From assembly GCF_038397785.1 (NCBI RefSeq), contig NZ_CP151642.1, forward strand, positions 2,604,001-2,668,000: 64,000 bases of DNA, written 5' to 3'. Position numbers and translations under genes: made by a program. Origin of the DNA: Salinibacterium sp. TMP30 (lineage in GTDB: Bacteria > Actinomycetota > Actinomycetes > Actinomycetales > Microbacteriaceae). This document shows positions 25,811 to 34,121 of the stretch, piece after piece. Each line of letters begins with the position of its first letter. The first letter of the stretch is position 1. Under the pieces are notes generated by a model. That model worked only from the letters and a program-made list of their open reading frames with translations. It was not told the origin of the DNA and made no database searches.

Positions 25811-27349
25811 TTAGTACGCCCCTACGGGGTGAATCAGCACTTTGACCGTGCGCCACATAATGACGAGGTCGCCAACAACCGACCAGTTCTCTACGTAGTA
25901 GAGATCGAGCCGCATGCTGTCTTCCCAGTTGAGGTCAGAGCGTCCATTGATTTGCCACATGCCGGTGAGCCCCGGCTTGATGTACATTCGGCGGTTGACC
26001 TTTCCTTTATAGGCACGCACTTCGCTGGGCAGTGGCGGGCGCGGGCCAACTAGGCTCATGTCGCCTTTCAATACGTTCCAAATCTGCGGCAGTTCGTCAA
26101 GCGAATACTTTCGGATTACCCGGCCGATGCCTGTGACTCTTGGGTCGTTCTTCAGCTTGAAGAGCACGCCCGAGCCTTCATTCTGCTCAGCGAGTCCAGC
26201 GAGCTTTTCTGTGGCATCCGTCACCATCGACCGAAACTTGAACATCCGGAATGTCGCAAGGTTGCGACCCACTCGCACCTGGCTGAAGAATGCACCGCCG
26301 AGGCTATCCATTCGGATCAACACTGCCAAGATCAGAAACAGGGGTGAGAGGATCACGAGGGCGAGGGCAGAGACCACAATGTCGAGGCCTCGTTTGACGA
26401 CGTGTTTTCCTCCTTCGAACTGCGGAATTTCAACATGGATAAGAGGAAGGCCTTCGACGGGTCGAAAGTGGATGCGCGGCCCGGCAACATTGGCGAGGCG
26501 GGAGGCCAAGATCAGCTCGGCCGCTGTGCCTTCTAACTGCCAGGCGAGGTCGCGAATGAAGTCGTTGCCTGAGCCATGGTCGCCAGCAACAATGACGGCG
26601 TCAGCTCCGAGCGCAGCGGCGGTTGCGGCGATCTGCTCTGGGCCGAATCCGTGACTCTTGACAGTACCGAATTCGGGCTCCTCTTCGGAATCCGGGTCGG
26701 TCAGCACCCCAACGACGGCGAATGCTGCACTCAGGTTCCCCTGAATCCGTGAGACGACGTAATCGACCTCGAGACGTGATCCGACAACCACTGCACGGGA
26801 GAGCGCTCGTCCGAGCTTTCGCTGACGGGTGAGCGATCTGCGCCACGACCATCTGCTGACGAGGAGCACGCCAACGCCGGTCGCCATGGTCAGCACCGCG
26901 CTTTTGCCGGGGAAGCCGGCTTCTAGGAACAGAAGGGCGATCGACAGCAGGCCGAACGCAGTCATGCACGCGGTAATGAGTCGCTTGTACTCGTCGGGTC
27001 CTGCGCCAATGATGCGGCGGTCGCGGGAGTGGAAGATCTCCAGCAGCCCTATCCACACGAGTGCGATAGCGCCGAGACCCAACCACATCAGCGGGGGAAC
27101 TCCGGCGATGAACTCGGGAATGCGGGTGATTTCAGCACGAGTCAGCAATGCGGCGATCATGGTGCTGACAATGATCGCGGCATCCGAGAGCAGCAATTTC
27201 TTTTGATAGGCGCGCGTCCATACCAAACCAGATTCGGGATGGCGCGTGGTTGACGCAAGCGGGTGAAAGTCAGTCTCTTCGACGAGTCGTAGGTGGCTGC
27301 GCTCTCTCTCGGTTGTGGGCTGGACGGGTAGTTTTCTTAGCTCGCTCAT
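25811..27349 (-). CDS. polyprenyl-phosphate sugar-1-phosphate transferase (initiating enzyme)
   Basis: A 512-residue polyisoprenyl-phosphate hexose-1-phosphate transferase. The N-terminal half has about four membrane segments and a CoA-binding/Rossmann-like insert ('AVVVGSRLEVDYV'). The last 200 residues are the catalytic bacterial sugar transferase domain: 'VKRGLDIVVS', 'FRMFKFRSMV', 'YSLDELPQIWNVLKGDMSLVGPRPP' and 'KPGLTGMWQINGRSDL'. It loads the first sugar phosphate onto undecaprenyl phosphate at the cytoplasmic face and so starts repeat-unit synthesis. The gene stands alone on the minus strand. Its 790-bp upstream region carries two G/C-tract repeats. Confidence 0.93.
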   Translation of the reverse strand: MSELRKLPVQPTTERERSHLRLVEETDFHPLASTTRHPESGLVWTRAYQKKLLLSDAAIIVSTMIAALLTRAEITRIPEFIAGVPPLMWLGLGAIALVWIGLLEIFHSRDRRIIGAGPDEYKRLITACMTAFGLLSIALLFLEAGFPGKSAVLTMATGVGVLLVSRWSWRRSLTRQRKLGRALSRAVVVGSRLEVDYVVSRIQGNLSAAFAVVGVLTDPDSEEEPEFGTVKSHGFGPEQIAATAAALGADAVIVAGDHGSGNDFIRDLAWQLEGTAAELILASRLANVAGPRIHFRPVEGLPLIHVEIPQFEGGKHVVKRGLDIVVSALALVILSPLFLILAVLIRMDSLGGAFFSQVRVGRNLATFRMFKFRSMVTDATEKLAGLAEQNEGSGVLFKLKNDPRVTGIGRVIRKYSLDELPQIWNVLKGDMSLVGPRPPLPSEVRAYKGKVNRRMYIKPGLTGMWQINGRSDLNWEDSMRLDLYYVENWSVVGDLVIMWRTVKVLIHPVGAY

Positions 27350-28142
27350 TGCTCAGCTTTCGCTGGGCAATGAGCGAGCGGGGTAGCGGGTATTGCGGGG
27401 GCGGGTTGTCTTGCGGGTGATTTTAGGGGAGGGCGAAACTGCACATGCATCGGGATCACGACATTTCGGGTGTCGGGTTGGAGCGCACTCATAGGAACGC
27501 ACGGGGGGCGTGCGTTGGGGGGGAGGACGCGAGCGGGGTGGCACGCGTTTGCGGGGCGAGTTTTCTTGCGGGTATTTGTCTTGCTGTCCCCCTAAAGGGG
27601 GTAGTGAGTGAAACTACTCTCCTTCGCGCTCGGTGAGATACCCCCACTTTGGGGGGTACACGGCGTGTCGCATTGACGGAACTCCGCTCTCCAGCCCGTC
27701 AATCTCCAGGCGCTGTGCGCGGTGATTCCCGCTCTAGCGTTTTCGCCCACTGCGCGCAAAGCGCTCCACTAAAGACAGCACCGCAGTCGTCGGCCGTGTA
27801 ACTGAGTAGCCGGCGGATGCCCTGCTCACCCCTAAAACACGGGCATCTCTTGCATGGTGACGCCGCTAGATAACGAGCGGTTTCAGCACAACGATCCGGC
27901 AACCTCCGCAAGGAACGAGCAATCGAAGAGCTAAGGTCCGTGCAGCTGAGAGCCCTCCCCGGCACCACCAGAACCATGTGCGCTCCATTTTCGAGAATCC
28001 ACCCACCAATAACCTGCTCCGGCAAGTGGTCTACACATGCACTGGTGAGAAGTCGTCGCCGCGGAATGGTACTAGGTTGCGGAATCATGGAAGGGCTTAT
28101 TCCCGAAACGATCGGGCATCATCCGAGTAAAATGGCCAAGTG
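27350..28142. other. 790-bp leader/intergenic region with G-rich repeats; uncertain 129-codon frame
   Basis: This region separates the minus-strand sugar-transferase gene from the plus-strand antiporter gene. Its first 310 bp are unusually G-rich on the plus strand. It carries an 8-bp perfect inverted repeat AACGCACG-GGGGG-CGTGCGTT at 27496-27516 and two C/G-tract repeats at 27588-27658. A minus-strand frame at 27699-28088 could encode 129 residues with eight or more cysteines, but no family or convincing ribosome binding site was recognised. It is left as a possible gene. The sequence suggests a regulated promoter with a long leader. Confidence 0.45.
27588..27658. promoter_or_regulatory. two C-tract/G-tract inverted repeats upstream of the sugar-transferase gene
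   Basis: The first element is CCCCCTAAAGGGGGTA (27588-27603). The second is TACCCCCACTTTGGGGGGTA (27639-27658), with 7-bp perfect arms TACCCCC/GGGGGTA around a 6-bp spacer. They lie 35 bp apart and about 240-310 bp upstream of the transferase start. The same pattern precedes the giant secreted-protein gene and the glycosyltransferase operon. Confidence 0.5.
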
Positions 28143-29282
28143 ATGAACGCCCTCGATGTTGGCCTAGTGGTGTTAGGTCTTATTGTGCTGGTCGGTGGCG
28201 GTGAACTCTTGGTGCGGGGAGCATCCTCGTTAGCAAGCAGTTGGGGGCTAAGCCCGCTGGTAATAGGTCTGACCGTTGTCGCAATGGGAACGTCAGCCCC
28301 CGAACTGGCGGTCAGTGTCGAAGCAGTGTTCAGAAACGAAGCCGACTTAGCGATCGGTAACGTCGTCGGGTCTAACATCGCAAACGTTCTCCTCATCCTT
28401 GGTATTGCAGCGCTCATCCTCCCCCTAGCTGTCAAGCAGCAGTTGGTACGAATTGACGTACCGGTCATGATCGGGGCATCCGTTGCGTTGTTGATCTTCG
28501 CCGCGGACGGAATCATCTCCCTCGTCGATGGGCTTCTCTTGTTGGCCTTGGTCCTTGTGCACACCGCGGTCACTCTCATTCTTGGTCGCCGGGAGACGAT
28601 CGCGCTGAGAAAGGGGGCCATCAACGATCAGTCCGCTACAGAAGCGGTCGATGCGCCGACGGCTCATCGACCGACCTTCGTGGTCTCGGTGCTGTTCGTG
28701 TTGGGCGGCATCGGACTACTGGTTGTGGGCGCAAACCTGCTGATCACCGGTGCCGTCAACATCGCAGCTTCATTGGGTGTAGGAAGCTTGGTGATCGGGC
28801 TGACGGTTGTTGCGGTAGGCACCTCGCTACCTGAGCTGGTTACGTCCGTCATCGCGGCAGTACGTGGCCAGCGAGATATCGCTGTCGGAAACATTGTGGG
28901 CAGCTGCATCGCTAATATCGGTTTCGTGCTCGGTGTGCCCGCTCTGATCTCGGGCGGCGGCATCCTGGTGGCACCCGCAGCGGTTGCTCTCGATATTCCG
29001 CTTATGCTCGCCGCGGCGGTGGTGATAGCGCCTCTCACGTTCACCGGCTTCACCGTGCAACGGTGGGAAGGAGTGATGCTCGTAGGGCTCTACCTCGCGT
29101 ACATGACGTACGTCGTTCTGGATGCCACCGCCCACGACGCGCAAAGCGGCTTCACGTGGACCATGGTCCTTTTTGTGCTCCCGCTGCTAGTACTCACAGT
29201 CGCAACAACAGTCTTTTACGACGTGCGACGGCGCTCCAACCGGAGGAAAAGTGGCCAGATTTCTCCTGTGAAACTAACCTAG
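28143..29282 (+). CDS. calcium/sodium antiporter (CaCA, YrbG-like)
   Basis: A protein of about 379 residues with ten or so membrane segments and the two inverted alpha repeats of Na+/Ca2+ exchangers. Alpha-1 reads 'GLTVVAMGTSAPELAVSVEA' with 'IGNVVGSNIANVLLILG'. Alpha-2 reads 'GLTVVAVGTSLPELVTSVIA' with 'VGNIVGSCIANIGFVLG'. The paired GTS-PEL and GS-IAN motifs form the cation site. It probably exports Ca2+ across the plasma membrane. The ATG at 28143 is preferred over the GTG just before it. The stop is 4 nt from the next start, so the DUF2470 gene is likely cotranscribed. Confidence 0.92.
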   Translation: MNALDVGLVVLGLIVLVGGGELLVRGASSLASSWGLSPLVIGLTVVAMGTSAPELAVSVEAVFRNEADLAIGNVVGSNIANVLLILGIAALILPLAVKQQLVRIDVPVMIGASVALLIFAADGIISLVDGLLLLALVLVHTAVTLILGRRETIALRKGAINDQSATEAVDAPTAHRPTFVVSVLFVLGGIGLLVVGANLLITGAVNIAASLGVGSLVIGLTVVAVGTSLPELVTSVIAAVRGQRDIAVGNIVGSCIANIGFVLGVPALISGGGILVAPAAVALDIPLMLAAAVVIAPLTFTGFTVQRWEGVMLVGLYLAYMTYVVLDATAHDAQSGFTWTMVLFVLPLLVLTVATTVFYDVRRRSNRRKSGQISPVKLT

Positions 29283-29286
29283 AACC

Positions 29287-29589
29287 GTGACCACTTTCAG
29301 CGCAGAAATCGTGTCCGCAGTACTCGCCCATATGAACAGCGACCACAACGGTGACAATTTGCTCATCGTGCGTGCGTTTGCCGAATCTGCCGCCATCTCG
29401 GCGGCCATGGTCTCACTCGACGACACCGAAGGTACGTGGCAGTACTCCGACGGCCACGGTGTTGAGCACCACGTTTCGCTCCCGTGGGGTGCCCCCATTA
29501 GCGAGCGTGCAGAGATCCGGCAAGAAATTGTGCACCTGTACGAACGAGCGTGCGAGAAGCTCGGCGTCGAAGCACGGCCACACAGCTAG
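29287..29589 (+). CDS. DUF2470 domain protein
   Basis: A 100-residue protein starting at GTG. 'VLAHMNSDHNGDNLLIVRAF' near the N-terminus is the DUF2470 signature, best known as the C-terminal part of HugZ-like heme-degrading and pyridoxamine-oxidase-like proteins. Here it stands alone without the flavin-barrel domain. The conserved His-Met and Asp-His residues could take part in heme or metal binding, as inferred from the family. It is translated almost directly after the antiporter gene. A true heme oxygenase lies 3 kb downstream, which makes a heme-related role plausible but unproven. Confidence 0.85.
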   Translation: MTTFSAEIVSAVLAHMNSDHNGDNLLIVRAFAESAAISAAMVSLDDTEGTWQYSDGHGVEHHVSLPWGAPISERAEIRQEIVHLYERACEKLGVEARPHS

Positions 29590-29710
29590 CGCACCGCCGC
29601 AATCCCGCCCCAAGTTCACCACTTGCTGCCCCTAGCCAAACCGAATGGCCGAGGGATACGAATAAGGATCAACAGTGCAAACATCGGGTTTGCGCAGAGG
29701 AGGCACGTCA

Positions 29711-30118
29711 ATGGCTACATCACCTAACCGTCTGCTGGGAGTCATCTTCGGCGCGGTATACGTTCTTATTGGACTACTTGGGTTCTCCGTTACCAACGGT
29801 GTGGGTTTCTTTGCCACCGAAGGTGGACTGCTGCTGGGCCTGTTCGAAGTCAACATCTTCCACAACGTTGCCCACATCCTCATCGGTGCCGCCCTGCTTC
29901 TCGCCGGAATCTCCAACAAGCGAGCCGCCCGCGCTGTGAACTCCACGGTCGGCTTCGCGTACCTCGTCCTTGGTTTTGCCGGACTGCTACTCGTTGGCAC
30001 ATCGCTCAACATCTTGGCTCTCAACGCTGCAGACAACGTGCTGCACTTCGCCAGTGCCGTTGTACTGCTCGCTGTTGGCCTCGGTGCCGACAAGCGCGCT
30101 ACCGGCGTCAGCTCATAA
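29711..30118 (+). CDS. DUF4383 membrane protein
   Basis: A 135-residue protein with four membrane segments and the DUF4383 pattern ('NIFHNVAHILIGAALLL' in the middle, and 'LNAADNVLHFASAVVLLAVG' near the end). The family is common in actinobacteria and has no known function; conserved His residues lie within membrane segments. The ATG at 29711 follows AGGAGG with 7-nt spacing, so the upstream M at 29675 is not used. A GC-rich hairpin lies just after the stop. Confidence 0.88.
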   Translation: MATSPNRLLGVIFGAVYVLIGLLGFSVTNGVGFFATEGGLLLGLFEVNIFHNVAHILIGAALLLAGISNKRAARAVNSTVGFAYLVLGFAGLLLVGTSLNILALNAADNVLHFASAVVLLAVGLGADKRATGVSS

Positions 30119-30129
30119 CGCTCGACCAA

Positions 30130-30162
30130 GTGCGACGGGCTGCGGTAACGTGCCCGTCGCAC
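30130..30162 (+). terminator. GC-rich stem-loop after the DUF4383 gene
   Basis: GTGCGACGGGC (30130-30140) pairs perfectly with GCCCGTCGCAC (30152-30162) around an 11-nt loop. There is no T-run, so it may be a weak terminator or a processing element between two small membrane-protein genes. Confidence 0.5.
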
Positions 30163-30205
30163 CCCCGCAAACACCACCATTCCCAGCGCTGAGAGGAGCT
30201 CGATC

Positions 30206-30793
30206 ATGTCCACTATTGCCCGAACCTGGATTTCCTTTGCCGCAATCGGCACCGGACTAATCCATGTTGCACTTGTGATCGGTGCTCCTCTCGGGCTGGC
30301 CATCCCCCTCGCACTCCTCGGTGTCATCGAGTTTGGCTGGGGTGTGCTCGCCTTCACACGAGACACCCTGCCAACACCGCGCGCCGCGATGGTAGTTGCG
30401 GTGGCACCACTTGTTGCGTGGGGGTTGCTGGTTGCCGCAGCATCCAGTCTGCACATCCCCACCCTCGCTTCAGTCATGGATGTCGTGCCCTGGGGCGTTG
30501 CCGCCATCTTCCAACTTTTTGTGGCCGGCGTCCTGTCGCTGCACGCCCGCCGCGTGCGTGAAGGTCGCCCGGCGGCGCGCACCGCCCCCGGCGCTGTACG
30601 CTACTTGACCGCTCTCATGGTGGGTGGTCTGGTGGTTTCTGCTCTCACCACTCCGGCACTGGCCGCTACCGAGGCTGGCCTCTACGCGCAACCTCATGGC
30701 GAGCACGACAGCTCATTTACTCCGCAGAGAGACGACCCCGCCGGCGAGAACGTCGACGGCCTGTTCACTATCCCTGGCCACGACGGTCACTAG
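30206..30793 (+). CDS. small polytopic membrane protein with His-rich C-terminal tail
   Basis: A 195-residue protein starting at ATG behind GAGGAG. Four membrane segments occupy about residues 5-120 and a fifth lies near 132-152. The C-terminal 40 residues are hydrophilic and His/Asp-rich ('QPHGEHDSS', 'PGHDGH'), which could bind metal. No known family was recognised. It follows the DUF4383 gene by 87 bp across a hairpin and may be cotranscribed with it. Function is unknown. Confidence 0.72.
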   Translation: MSTIARTWISFAAIGTGLIHVALVIGAPLGLAIPLALLGVIEFGWGVLAFTRDTLPTPRAAMVVAVAPLVAWGLLVAAASSLHIPTLASVMDVVPWGVAAIFQLFVAGVLSLHARRVREGRPAARTAPGAVRYLTALMVGGLVVSALTTPALAATEAGLYAQPHGEHDSSFTPQRDDPAGENVDGLFTIPGHDGH

Positions 30794-30842
30794 GCGACGC
30801 TCGCCGAAATCTCGCATCCCCAGTAGTCACAGCATTGGGCGG

Positions 30843-30864
30843 CCGTGCGGCTAACTCCGCACGG
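30843..30864 (-). terminator. hairpin overlapping the stop of the MFS gene
   Basis: CCGTGCGG (30843-30850) and CCGCACGG (30857-30864) form a perfect 8-bp stem with a 6-nt loop. The loop contains the MFS stop codon (TAG on the minus strand). It lies between two convergent genes and may act in both directions. No T-tract is seen. Confidence 0.45.
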
Positions 30865-32437
30865 ACCGCAGAGTCACTAGCGTGATGGTGATCGCTACGG
30901 CCATGAGGCCGACCGCAACCCACGATGTTGCAACAACTCCCGAGTCGAAGGCGTGACGGGCGGAGTCCAACAGTTGCTCCCCGAGACCATCGGGCAGAGT
31001 GGAGGCCACCTCGACGGCACCGCCGAGGGTCTCGCGCGCTGCCATCGCATCCGCGGCGGGGAGTCCGTTCGGGATCACTATCGACGAGCGGTAGGCGGCG
31101 GTGAGGATGCTGCCGAGCACGGCCGTTCCGAGCACCGCACCCAGTTCGTAGGCGGTCTCGGAGACACCGGATGCCGCCCCGGCCTTATCAGCAGGGACGC
31201 TGGAGATGATGAGATCGTTGGAGAGCGTTTCTGCCGAACCAATCCCGGCACCAAGAATGCAGAACGCCACGATGAGGCTCAGCACTGTCGCGTCGCCCCC
31301 GATCACTGCGATTGACGTGTAGGCGAGTAGCGACAGCAATAACCCGCCGGCCATCAGAAACCCTGGTCGAACGAACCGCACGAGTGGCACAACGCCGAGT
31401 CCCGCAAGGATGATGACAATAATGCCGGGGGTGAGCGCGAGAGCCGCATCAAACGGGCTGAGTCCCACCACAAGCTGCAGATGCTGAGTGAGGAAGAACA
31501 GAAGTCCGAGGAGCGAAAAGACACTGACGAGGTTCACAAGCACCGCACCGCTGAAGGAGGGCACCCGGAACAGGTTCATGTCGAGCATTGGGTTGCTCTG
31601 CGCAAGAAGCCGACGCACGAAAAACACGGCGGAAAGCACCGCGATGACTAGTAGCACGACAGGCAGCACACCAATACCCTCCGTTGCGATGACCTTAATG
31701 GCGTAGACGGCCGGTCCGAGCGTGAGGATCGAGAGTGCAATGCTGCCGAGGTCGAACGGACCGGGCGCCGGGTCTTTCGATTCTTGGATCAACAGTGGCG
31801 CGAAGATCAGCAGCGGCAACAGGAACGGCACGGCGACGAGGAATACCGATCCCCACCAGAAATGTTCGAGTAGGACTCCCCCGACGAGCGGTCCGATAGC
31901 GGAACCGGCCGAAAATCCGGCTGCCCAAATAGCGATCGCGAGTCGTCTCTGCCGACGATCGACGAAGAGCGAGCGCAAGAGCGACAGGGTCGACGGCATC
32001 AGCATGGCACCGAAGACTCCGAGGAACACCCGAGCGACGATGAGCGAGATCGCATCGGGGGCGAAGGCCGCGAGCACGGAGACAATTCCGAAACCCGTGG
32101 CACCGATCAGCAGCATGCGACGACGCCCAAATCGATCGCCGAGATTGCCCATCCCCACGAGCAAGGCGGCGAGCACCAGTGGGTACACGTCGACGATCCA
32201 GAGCTGCGCGACCGCACTCGGCCGCAGGTCTCTGGCAATACTCGGCAGGGCGAAACTCAACACTGTGTTGTCGATCGAGACAAGGAGTGTCGGCAGCATC
32301 AACACGACAAGAGCAAACCACTGCTTGGTCGTCGCCAAGACGCGGGGCTGCTCAATCGCACTCACTTCATTACGATACAGTCCTGACGCTGTCACCCTTG
32401 CGGTTTCCGTGGCAGCTCCCAGTAGAGTGAGGGTCAC
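30851..32437 (-). CDS. MFS drug/efflux transporter, DHA2 (14-TM) family
   Basis: A protein of about 505-528 residues with 14 membrane segments. Motif A is 'GNLGDRFGRRRM' and the motif C-like stretch is 'SLLRSLFVDRRQRRLAIAIWAAGFS'. The first segment contains 'TLLVSIDNTVLSFALP', whose Asp is characteristic of DHA2 drug:H+ antiporters. The longest frame starts at GTG 32437, but that lies inside the iron box. In-frame GTG codons at 32395 and 32365 are better candidates, and 32365 gives the most usual N-terminus. It is divergent from the heme oxygenase gene. Confidence 0.87.
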   Translation of the reverse strand: MTLTLLGAATETARVTASGLYRNEVSAIEQPRVLATTKQWFALVVLMLPTLLVSIDNTVLSFALPSIARDLRPSAVAQLWIVDVYPLVLAALLVGMGNLGDRFGRRRMLLIGATGFGIVSVLAAFAPDAISLIVARVFLGVFGAMLMPSTLSLLRSLFVDRRQRRLAIAIWAAGFSAGSAIGPLVGGVLLEHFWWGSVFLVAVPFLLPLLIFAPLLIQESKDPAPGPFDLGSIALSILTLGPAVYAIKVIATEGIGVLPVVLLVIAVLSAVFFVRRLLAQSNPMLDMNLFRVPSFSGAVLVNLVSVFSLLGLLFFLTQHLQLVVGLSPFDAALALTPGIIVIILAGLGVVPLVRFVRPGFLMAGGLLLSLLAYTSIAVIGGDATVLSLIVAFCILGAGIGSAETLSNDLIISSVPADKAGAASGVSETAYELGAVLGTAVLGSILTAAYRSSIVIPNGLPAADAMAARETLGGAVEVASTLPDGLGEQLLDSARHAFDSGVVATSWVAVGLMAVAITITLVTLRSVRS

Positions 32438-32441
32438 CTAA
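32423..32441 (+). promoter_or_regulatory. DtxR/IdeR-like iron box upstream of heme oxygenase
   Basis: The 19-mer at this position matches the canonical DtxR/IdeR operator TTAGGTTAGGCTAACCTAA at 13 of 19 positions by eye, with a complete ACCTAA right half. It sits 22 bp upstream of the heme oxygenase start. Corynebacterial heme oxygenase HmuO is iron-repressed by DtxR, which supports the reading. DtxR itself is not in this window. Confidence 0.5.
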
Positions 32442-32463
32442 GTAACTTCGCTAGGAGACCTCA

Positions 32464-33111
32464 GTGACTGTAATTCCTTTCTCACAGGCCCTTCGTGAGC
32501 GCACCTGGTCAAGCCACGGTGATAGCGAAGGCGCCGACTTCATGAAAGATCTCATGACGGGCAAGGGTAGCCGCGAAGACTACATCGCCCTCGTCGCCCA
32601 GCACTACTTCATCTACGAAGCCATCGAGGCCGCAGCCGACCACTTTGCGAATGATCCCGTTGCCGCACCATTCATCACCTCGCAACTCACCCGCCTGCCC
32701 GCCATCGAAGCTGACCTAGAATTTCTCATCGGCCCCGACTGGCGTAACCACATCGCGCCCCTCCCCACGGCGGCCGCCTACGCCGCACGCGTGGGCGAGA
32801 TCGCTGCCCAAAACTGGGCTGGCGGATTCATAGCCCACCACTACACCCGCTACCTCGGTGATCTTTCAGGTGGGCAAGTCATCCGCACCCTCATGCAGCG
32901 CCAGTTCGGTTTTGACACCAACGGTGTCGGCTTCTACCTCTTCGACCAGATCGCGAAGCCCAAAGAGTTCAAGACCACCTACCGTGAACAGCTCGATGCC
33001 GTTGAGTGGGATGACGCCGAACGCAACCGCGTCATCGACGAAGTGTTGACGGCCTACAAATTCAACACCGATCTGTTTGTCGACCTTTCCCGCGCGAAAG
33101 CGGCTGCCTAG
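32464..33111 (+). CDS. biliverdin-producing heme oxygenase
   Basis: A 215-residue canonical HO-1-type enzyme that opens heme to biliverdin, CO and Fe2+. The proximal ligand is His18 in 'RERTWSSHGDSEGADFM'. The distal helix carries 'RYLGDLSGGQVI' at about 128-140. Length matches the bacterial HmuO family. The start is GTG, six bases after AGGAG. An iron-box-like site lies just upstream, consistent with iron acquisition from heme. It is divergent from the MFS gene, and its 3' end overlaps the convergent oxidoreductase gene by 4 nt. Confidence 0.95.
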   Translation: MTVIPFSQALRERTWSSHGDSEGADFMKDLMTGKGSREDYIALVAQHYFIYEAIEAAADHFANDPVAAPFITSQLTRLPAIEADLEFLIGPDWRNHIAPLPTAAAYAARVGEIAAQNWAGGFIAHHYTRYLGDLSGGQVIRTLMQRQFGFDTNGVGFYLFDQIAKPKEFKTTYREQLDAVEWDDAERNRVIDEVLTAYKFNTDLFVDLSRAKAAA

Positions 33112-34121
33112 CCCGCGTCAACCTGAGCACGCAAGGTATCGAGCGTTTCCAGAATTTCTACCGATACAGCGAGTGGATGCTCAGGCGCTTCCGTTCGGCC
33201 ATCGGCAACGTGTTGCGCGATCGCGGTGGTTTGAAAGGCGAGCCCCTCGCGACCACGGAGTCCGGTTTCATCCGTGAACTCGGTGCGTTCCTCACCACGA
33301 ACAAAGGCAAAACCATCGGGCGCATAAAACGGAGAACGCACCTCGACGCGAGCGCGCGTGCCGCTGATGCGGGCCTCTGTGGGAGTGTCGGCAAGCATCG
33401 TCGTGTGCAACACAGCCTGGGCACCGGTGGGGTGGTCGAGAATCATCGCCACCTGGCCATCAACACCACTGTCGAGCATCCGCCCCTTCGCAAACAACGA
33501 ACTGGGCGCACCGAGTGCGAAACGGGAGAACCACACCGGGTAGATGCCAATATCGCGCAGTGACCCCCCACCCATTGCCGGATCAAACACTGGCTGATCA
33601 CGGAGGTCGCCAAAGTCTGCTCCGAAATCTGCGGTCACCACAGCCACGTCGCCCAGCTCCCCCTCAGCCAGAAGGCGCGCCATCACGATCGTCTGTGGCA
33701 GGAACCTGGTCCACATCGCCTCCATCGCAAACACCCCAGCAGCGCGAGCGGAGTCAACGATCACACGCGCATCAGCGGCATCGACACCGAGAGGTTTTTC
33801 GATCAGCACATGCTTGCCCGCGGCGATCGCCAGTAACGCTAGCGGGCGGTGAAAGACGTTTGGGGCGGCAACATAAACGATGTCGACCTCGGGATCTGCC
33901 ACGAGCTGCTCATAGCTTCCGTAGCTACGCTCGATTCCATTCTTCTGCGCAAACTCTGCGGCCCGCGCGGCAGAACGAGATGCCACCGCCACAACCCGCT
34001 GATCGGTGTTCGCGTGCATCGTTGCAACCCAGTCAGCGGCGATCCCGCCAGGAGCGAGCACACCCCAGCGAAGGGTCGCACCGCCACGTAGCGGCACAGC
34101 AGTCGGTTCCGGCAGAATCAC
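33108..34121 (-). CDS. Gfo/Idh/MocA-family oxidoreductase (dihydrodiol dehydrogenase-like)
   Basis: A 337-residue protein with an N-terminal Rossmann site ('RWGVLAPGGIAADW'), 'VYVAAPNVFHRPLALLAIAAGKHVLIEKPLG' and a C-terminal Gfo/Idh domain. The arrangement is that of trans-dihydrodiol dehydrogenase/glucose-fructose-oxidoreductase-like enzymes. Its ATG overlaps the stop of the acetyltransferase gene (ATGA), so the two are coupled. The substrate, probably a sugar or polyol, is unknown. The operon is divergent from the amino-sugar operon. Confidence 0.88.
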   Translation of the reverse strand: MILPEPTAVPLRGGATLRWGVLAPGGIAADWVATMHANTDQRVVAVASRSAARAAEFAQKNGIERSYGSYEQLVADPEVDIVYVAAPNVFHRPLALLAIAAGKHVLIEKPLGVDAADARVIVDSARAAGVFAMEAMWTRFLPQTIVMARLLAEGELGDVAVVTADFGADFGDLRDQPVFDPAMGGGSLRDIGIYPVWFSRFALGAPSSLFAKGRMLDSGVDGQVAMILDHPTGAQAVLHTTMLADTPTEARISGTRARVEVRSPFYAPDGFAFVRGEERTEFTDETGLRGREGLAFQTTAIAQHVADGRTEAPEHPLAVSVEILETLDTLRAQVDAG

